In this document: piece by piece, positions 57,885-64,000 of the stretch
Layout of the letters: each line of letters starts with the position of its first letter
Numbering within the stretch: position 1 is the stretch's first letter
Source: Branchiostoma floridae
Taxonomy: Eukaryota; Chordata; Leptocardii; Amphioxiformes; Branchiostomatidae
Length of the DNA stretch: 64,000 nt
Assembly (NCBI RefSeq): GCF_000003815.2
Contig: NC_049983.1
Coordinates: 6,468,022-6,532,021 of the forward strand
Direction of reading: 5' to 3'
Notes under the pieces: generated by a model
Told to the model about the DNA's origin: nothing
What the model saw: only the letters and a program-made list of their open reading frames with translations
Database searches by the model: none
Translations under genes and position numbers: made by a program

Positions 57885-58378
57885 TTGTTTGACTTTACCG
57901 TAACTCCCGCTGTGTCTCACCGGGAAGTTTTTCTCACAGGAAGAGAGAAGAGTTCAGGTCATACGGAAATCGTTTACAGGATAAAGCTACTCGATTCTGG
58001 GACACAAGCCGAGCGCGCCAAGATATCGTCCCACTCTCCTGTCAGTCACTTTTCCAGTCCTGACACAACTAGGGCGAAGTCCGGGCTCGTTCAAGATTTG
58101 AAGGACGTGTCTCTGACTTCAAGATCGTATACTCGAATCCTTGCGGAGCTCCAAGAATTTGAGAAGGTTTTGGGGGTTGCCAAATTTTGAGGGATTTCGT
58201 TTCTGACATCCGCCCGATAGACTGCTCAAGCGGGGAATTGTTGGCATTGCTAAGCCATTGTGTAAGGAAAAGTACCTCACAGGGTTTCTATCCTACTGAC
58301 CAAGCTAGAGAGAAGGGAAAGCCACAAGCGGAGCAAGTCGGATTGTTTCGTGGATCTTTCTGCAAATATAAAGCAAAG
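57885..58378 (+). other. Possible 5' exon ending in a strong splice donor
   Basis: A CpG-richer stretch ends AAGCAAAG|GTGAGTG at 58378/58379. Two long frames overlap it (101 and 78 codons), but neither starts with ATG (both open at TTG) and neither has a recognisable domain. A first, untranslated exon of a + strand gene further downstream is the simplest reading. No acceptor was identified within the window. Confidence 0.2.
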
Positions 58379-58422
58379 GTGAGTGATATTCCAACAGACG
58401 CAAATTGCCAGTTACATGTATA

Positions 58423-58827
58423 GCCTCTACCAGGGTCCAATGTTGCTGGAAAATAGTGGACATTGGAATGATAGACTCATACTAGCTAGAATAGGAAACA
58501 GGGTCGCAAACGATACTATACTCCCCGGCAAGCTATTAACTCCTCTGGCCCGTTATCTGTCTATTTGACCACGTTCTACTATTAATTTTTCAGAGACTTG
58601 TGGAGCATGGTAAAGCAAGTAGAGGCTAGGAGAACAGTAGAAATTTGCCAAATAGATGAGAGATACATTGTAACACATACCTGAGGAGTTAGCTGGCCAG
58701 GGAGTACTTGTATCCAGGTTTGTACTAGTCCCAGCCAGCTGACTCCTCTACTCTGGCGTGTTATTTTGTCTATTTGGTCAATTTCTACTGTTATCCTGCG
58801 ACCTATAAGGAGCCTGGTAGAGGCTAA
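58423..58827. mobile_element. MITE, AGCCTCTACCAGG family, 405 bp
   Basis: TAGCCTCTACCAGGGT at the left is mirrored by GAGCCTGGTAGAGGCTA at the right. Inner GACTCCTCTACTC and GAGGAGTTAGCTGGCC are inverted, as are GTCTATTTG.CCA words. Same family as 2330-2491. Confidence 0.75.
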
Positions 58828-59259
58828 TAACTTCGTTGACAGCCTTGTATGGTCTCTAAACTTCATCGTTGGCCATAGAAACCACCACACTCGCTGATAA
58901 AACGTGTTGTTTTTACTTGTCCACGTAAAACTAGGCACTGTCTCTGCGTTTCCTTTCAAAATGTTTTTATCTTGAAAATTCATCGTCTTGAGCCAAGATA
59001 AGAACATACCAGTGAAAGTGACCTTGAGTCAACAAGTATCGAACTCAAGACTCGTTACTAGGATCTTGAGATAGTATCTGTCAGGACGTCCTGAAGTGCA
59101 CTTGTGGGATGTTTTCAATTGCACGGTATCGCAATGTTTGCGTTGGGGTTTAGTTTATAATGGTTGCCAGACTGGTTTGTGACATCCCTGCATGCCTGTC
59201 AGCGATAACGAGCTATGGAATGGCAAGGCTCCGGCTAATAACTGTGTGGGTATAGTACA

Positions 59260-59490
59260 TAGTCTCCTTCGCAGACTTCTAGGGTGGGTGTTTTCATTTT
59301 GAGGGGATCGCTGAGTCGCGAGTTTTAACATAAGCTAAAATACTCTATGCTGAGAAAGAGAGTTTTACGTGCGACGAAACCCCCTTTCCCAGCATAGCCA
59401 TAGAGAACCTTAGCCTATGTTGAAAATTGTGAATCAGTGCTCCGAAAAAAAATAAAAGTAGCCGTTCTAGAAGTCTGCGAAGAAGGCTAT
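59260..59490. mobile_element. MITE with TCCTTCGCAGACTTCTAG ends
   Basis: Left AGTCTCCTTCGCAGACTTCT is mirrored by TCTAGAAGTCTGCGAAGAAG at the right. A fragment of the same end lies at 24327-24352. The inner GAGTTTTACGTGCGACG stretch is not obviously paired. Confidence 0.65.
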
Positions 59491-59499
59491 TTATGCGGG

Positions 59500-61668
59500 C
59501 AGATCGGCGCTCTGCTTCTGGGTTAATCTCCAAGCAGATATTGGAAGTAAAATAAAATATTTCCTTATTGTCAGTTTGGACTTTGGAGGGACAACCAGAA
59601 TGCTCTGACCAGAATGGTACACAAATGTTCAGACTAAGGTACTCCAAGCAGAGGTTTGGGTGGAAGACCTTTTTATAGTATGCCCCGTTTTCTTTACGCT
59701 TTCACGTCAACGTTTCTTCCCTACCAACATCTGCTTGGAGAGTAAGTAACACCAAAGCAACTTAGCCTGTGCAATAGATTTAATCTCCCAGCAAGTATAG
59801 AAAGGTAACTCTCGGATGCGCCGTCATGCGCGTAGAAGAAAGACCAGCTACGTCGCGGATCCCAAAGCTTGAAAGACTTTGCCTCTCTGCATCTGCTGAG
59901 ATGGCGGAATGACGCAAACAAGCTGGAATCTTTTTAGTCTTACATCTGCTTGGAAATTTTAGTCTCTGTATTTCTTTCACCTGTTGTTAGACTCTGCTGA
60001 GTTCGCAAAGTTAACGAAATGTGAGCTAGGTACAGGCTTAGTATGTGGACTGGGTGGCGGCTATCGTATACTACGTTTGGGTGGTGGCCGACCAACACCT
60101 ATTTAACTGCAGCAACAGACCGCCACTGGGGCTGTATAGAATTCAACCATTGCATTACTTCACGATTAGTGCTAACGCTTATTGGTATACACAACGTTGT
60201 AGTGTTGATGACAGCCAGTGGCCTGTATCCAGGGACAAAATACTCTCAAAGCAGAGGTTAGGTTGTTTTGATGTTAGTACAATGCTAAAATTTCTTCCAA
60301 CACAAAGGTGTACACGGATCAAATTTTCAACAACCACTGTCGCCTTCTTCAGGATCAATACTGATGACCAATCACTTCAGAACGTAAACTCGCGAGAGTT
60401 ACAGACACGTGATCTTATTAACACGTGATCTTGCGGATACATGACGTCAGCAATGGGTCAAAAGTGCTAGGAAGTTTTTTTCAACATTTTTATCGGCCTC
60501 CTAGACAAAAAGAAAATATTATAAAACAGAAAGCCCTAAAAAAAGGCATAAAAAAACAACGTCCAAAACAACCAGGAACCTAACCTCTGATTGGAAAGTA
60601 CATCATTCTTTGGAATTCAGTTTTCCTGGCATAAAGATGTTAAGCATTGTTTACTATAATGCCACCTCTTTCGCGTCGGTGATTCAAAAGCACAAGCGAC
60701 TTGTAACCGTTCCATCTCGTAAACTAACCATTTCAAAGCCACTTATTCGTTGAAAGGAGAACAAAGAGAAACGGGTTTCAGCGAAGTCAACCCCCGGGAC
60801 CTTTGAGGTCATGGGAGAGAACTCTGAGTCAAAGGATCGCCTTATGTTCTCACAAATGGTGCGGGGTGACCGTGACGACCCTGGTGACTCTGGGACCGAG
60901 AGGGAGGACGAGCGCGCGCTGCCCTGGACACGGGTGGAGGTCGGAAAATGATGGTTGTCATCAACTATCAATCTGAAAGCAGATGTTAGGAGGAATATTG
61001 TGACGTTATAACCGTGTTTCTGACTGACGCGGTTTGGCGTTTTGGCTATCAAAGTGTGGAGGAAGTTGCAATTTTTCCTTCCAATAACTACTTCGAGACA
61101 TCTTTACGTTACAAATGAGGACCATATTTGCATAATCAATGAGAGACATCTACACAATACGTTATTCGAAAAGGTTAACATGACTTGACGAAGGTATGAT
61201 GTCTTGGAACTCTAGAATTGTATCTTTATCTGAAAATCTATCATTCAAGCTCTGCATCCTACGTCGCTGAGTGAATGGCATGGAGTTACACTGCGTTTGA
61301 CCATGAAAAAAGCAATTGAACTTAGATTGACAAAAGCGACCGCCGGTTGTGTTTTTACGTGGGAGTTAACTAGCCAAAGTAAAAGAAGCGGATAACTTTT
61401 AATCGACTGTGTTAAAGGAGTTGTTCTGGTCTGTAAATTTCAGCCAACGAAACTCAAATCAAAGTTAGAAATTACCCGTAGCTGCTGACAGACTATGGCC
61501 AGGTACACCTCTCAAACCGCTTTCTGTATCTTAGGGTCTCTTAGGTCTCCTTTTCCTAATGTCTGTTTGGCATAGTCGGATATAAGGAAAACCTGACAAA
61601 TTACTGAAGATAGCAAGGCCAACTAAACGCTAAAACCAGCCGGAACCTAACCTCTGCTCAGAAAGTAA
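59500..61668. repeat. Cluster of MITE family D ends
   Basis: Ends related to CTCCAAGCAGAGGTTWGG or its reverse appear at 59528, 59642, 59728, 59940, 60243, 60583, 60975 and 61648. The best pair is 60241-60602 (CTCAAAGCAGAGGTTAGGTT ... AACCTAACCTCTGATTGG). The ends are not all paired, which suggests nested insertions and deletions. A repeated ACACGTGATCTT occurs at 60404 and 60420. Confidence 0.6.
60754..60951 (+). CDS. Short open frame, possible coding exon
   Basis: Sixty-five codons are open between in-frame stops at 60751 and 60949. An ATG at 60811 would give 46 residues starting MGENSESKDRLMFSQMV and rich in Arg, Asp and Glu. The stretch is much more GC- and CpG-rich than its neighbours, like the verified exons in this window. 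Possible donors GG|GTGGAG and AG|GTCGGA lie near the end (60930-60940). No domain is recognised, and no acceptor or partner exon was found. It may be a first coding exon of a gene to the right, or chance. Confidence 0.2.
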   Translation, partial: KENKEKRVSAKSTPGTFEVMGENSESKDRLMFSQMVRGDRDDPGDSGTEREDERALPWTRVEVGK

Positions 61669-61965
61669 TCACACGAGGGATAGGGCGTAGCGAATGGGCA
61701 ATGTCAGCTGGTGTAAAGGGCTTCATTGTTACACGTTAAAAGTTAGAACACTGCCTCCCCTATGTGTACCGACACGAATTTACGATGTCGCTAGCCGAAT
61801 TGTTAGCTGGGTCTGTGCTAGAGGTTATGATAACAGGATGAGAGTAAGAATTTGTGGTCCGTGACAAATTAAGCCGACAAAGTCATGAGTAAGAAAACAC
61901 AAAGATACGGGAGCTGAAAACACTAATCCTTAGCCTCCATCACAGGCTCTCCCAGTCCCCTCGTT

Positions 61966-61987
61966 GGGGGGGGGGGGGGGGGGGGGG
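61966..61987 (+). repeat. Poly(G) run of 22
   Basis: Uninterrupted G22 after CCTCGTT. Such runs are rare, form G-quadruplexes and are error-prone in sequencing, so the exact length is uncertain. Confidence 0.9.
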
Positions 61988-62160
61988 TCGGAATACACTT
62001 TTGCTGACCATTTCCTTTCGTACTGGGTCGTTTGTACCCCACTAGACTTTCTTTGAGAATAGGCAGATGCTAGCTAGAAAAATGTTGTCAGGAAAAGTTA
62101 GAACTAATTCCCGTAATACTTGCTTGAAGATTAACTAGAGTTAACAGTAAAATCATGTAT

Positions 62161-62420
62161 TCACTGCACCAGATTGTGCATAGGGTGGCACCCATCTCCA
62201 TTTCAATAGCCCTTGGGCCACACAACTTTGTGCAATCACTATATACAATAGTCCATTGGTAGTGGTGTGTGTTGAATTACGATACTCTTTCCCAAAATGC
62301 TGAGTGATAAGCAGAGAAAGCAGTATGTACTAATTCTAAAGTCTTTGGTATGACTCGGTCGGGGATCGAACCACCGAATGAATGCCAGACGAACACTCTA
62401 CTCTCTTGGCCATTGCAATC
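62161..62420 (-). mobile_element. tRNA-derived SINE, reverse orientation
   Basis: Read on the minus strand: TGCAATGGCCAAGAGAGTAG (box A region), GTTCGATCCCCGACCGAG (box B), then CATACCAAAGACTTTAG and the body ending GGCCCAAGGGCTATTGAAA. Same family as the copies in SENP8 intron 3. Confidence 0.65.
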
Positions 62421-62559
62421 TGGATGAATGTTGCGAATGCCAAAAGAAATTACCACCAGACTCTTTCGGAGCCGGAAACATTAGTAGAAAAGTCGGCCAA
62501 ATTTAGTGGGTAAACTGGAGGGTCCAAGCCTTTCCGAACACAAGACGTATATACGTATC

Positions 62560-62780
62560 TATCTTTTTACCAAAAATCGTGATTATAGCTTTTTATAGCC
62601 TGTCTAGAACACTAGATATAAAAAAACGGATGTTTCGCTGCAGTGTCACAGAAGGCCGCTAGGGGGCTCAAAATCTAGCACCTACCAACGTATCAAATAT
62701 CATCAAGTTCCACACTCTAGTTCTCGAGTTAAACTGCGACCTCTACAAACACACAGGCAGACAGACAGACGCACCCAAAA
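62560..62780 (-). repeat. Dispersed repeat family A, reverse copy
   Basis: In reverse it gives CTCGAGAACTAGAGTGTGG, ATGATATTTGATACGTTGG and GCCCCCTAGCGGCC, ending with CAGACAGACAGACGC. No gene is seen between here and 63345. Confidence 0.5.
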
Positions 62781-63344
62781 GTATAACCTCATTGCCGGAT
62801 GTAACAAGAGTTCAATTTCTAAATTAAGAATATTTTTAGGGTAGAAATCAGATGGTACCCAGGCTAACCCCAAGGTAGCATACACCAAGACACGTGACTA
62901 TTCCTGATCTCTGCACCTTTTAATTGCCACAAAAATGACCCATTTTAGAGTGATTTATGCCCTGAAGAATCGCGAACACACGAGGCTGTATGAGAACGAG
63001 TGGTTAGCAGTGCGCTGATTGGCACCAGGTCCTACCGGTCAGTGGGTCAGTAACCCTTGTCCACTCTGGCGTGGTGATCCCTCGGACCTCAGGCACACAT
63101 TCCAGACAGACGACACCAACAGTGGTGGACAGTCGTTCAATCTTCGTTTAGGAAAACAGAGAAGCTTTCAACTCGCTGAAGGATAAGCTAATCATAGAAA
63201 GATTAGGATTACGCAGATGTAATCTTGATAAGAGATTTTGTCGTATCGGAGCTGATTGGTTCTTTGGATGATTGACGAGTGCGTTGGACGGCAAAATTGC
63301 GTTGTAGAATCTCGCCTAAGTTATCAAAACCATTTAACAACGAT

Positions 63345-63790
63345 GATGTCCATGTAGCTCAACTGGTAGCAGCCTCACAGTTGAGCTCCTGGTTCCAATG
63401 CAGTAGTTCTCTCCCTGAAAAATTGAGATATTGGTTGGGGTTTTTTGTGTGTGAGTGTGTCTGTGTGTTTGCAGTCAGCGTGACTCAAGAACTGATTGAT
63501 GTATTACGATGGTATTTGGTATGTCGGTCGGTGTTTTGATAGAAAACGAAAATCTAGATCAATTTTGGCCCCCCTAGTATGTGACCTTGGTACTGCAGCA
63601 GAACGTCCGTTTTTTTGTTGTATCTTTTGACCTGGATAGGCTATGGTCTTGAGTTTTGGGTGGCAAGTAGCTTGCGAGATAAGGAAGCAAGTGGTACATG
63701 TAGGGCCACCTAGCAGCTTGCTCTAGTTGGTAACCCTGGTCCAAAGCCTGGGATCGGGAAGGGCATCTCGGGCTCGGTTGGGGCTGCAAC
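63345..63790 (+). mobile_element. SINE split by a family A repeat
   Basis: The tRNA-like head TAGCTCAACTGGTAGCAGCC at 63356 breaks off near 63395. The expected continuation, box-B-side GTAACCCTGGTCCAAAGCCT then GGGCATCTCGGGCTCGGTTG, resumes at 63730. The roughly 330 bp in between contain a family A copy (TACTGCAGCAGAACGTCCGT, GCCACCTAGCAGC). The head matches the full SINE at 45113. Confidence 0.55.
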
Positions 63791-64000
63791 ATAAAATCTT
63801 ACATTCCCTCGTCTTGTAAGTTCTTGACTGACGTGTTTTCTGTATGTGAGAAGACGGTAGCACGTAAACACACATGCCGGGATGGTAAAGGTCCTCCGTG
63901 GGCAGTGCCGCGGCTGTCCTCCCCGTCAGCGATGTGTGCCTGTTATCCTGCCAAGTTAAACATAGCGATCGTGTGGCGTCTGTCTTGGGTTCACCCCTCT

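Noticed and set aside
63345-63420. Possible tRNA gene
   Set aside because: Only the SINE head is present and it is broken before box B.

Overview
The window looks like animal nuclear DNA, most likely a cephalochordate (amphioxus, Branchiostoma) draft assembly. Two genes are split into many short exons with GT-AG introns, intergenic space is AT-rich, and three runs of N mark assembly gaps. The sequence is crowded with small inverted-repeat transposons (MITEs), tRNA-derived SINEs and a CR1/Jockey-type LINE. The amphioxus assignment is inferred from this style and from the chordate-like protein sequences; it was not checked by search.

Layout. Positions 1-13.9 kb hold no recognised gene. They contain MITEs and a 6.4 kb element with near-identical 1.1 kb terminal inverted repeats (5406-11823), which appears to have inserted into the end of an older MITE. 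A LINE with an intact endonuclease/reverse transcriptase ORF lies at 15417-18269, preceded by two tandemly duplicated segments. Positions 18.5-28.7 kb are mostly MITEs, with a 60-bp tandem repeat and a possible promoter carrying an X-box (RFX-type) motif at 21129. The last exon of an unrecognised gene ends at 29407 and encodes a C-terminal CaaX box (CVIL) and an AKAP-like amphipathic helix.

Two genes are assigned with confidence, both on the + strand. The NEDD8 protease SENP8 (DEN1) has 6 exons, 31674-34488, 216 aa, with the full His/Asp/Gln/Cys catalytic set. The gamma subunit of mitochondrial NAD-dependent isocitrate dehydrogenase (IDH3G) has 13 exons, 39028-54837, 393 aa, and its introns are loaded with SINEs and MITEs. 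Between them sit a pogo-like MITE and a 2.8 kb transposon-like unit (36068-38894), with a short derivative directly beside it. The larger unit carries five copies of a ~34-nt hairpin whose stem bases change in compensating pairs. This is the most unusual signal in the window.

The last 9 kb (55-64 kb) has no confident gene. It holds many ends of a MITE family marked by CTCCAAGCAGAGGTT, a possible 5' exon ending at 58378, and a short open frame at 60811. The three protein-coding genes have no evident functional link; the window reads as ordinary chordate gene neighbourhoods separated by heavy transposon debris.
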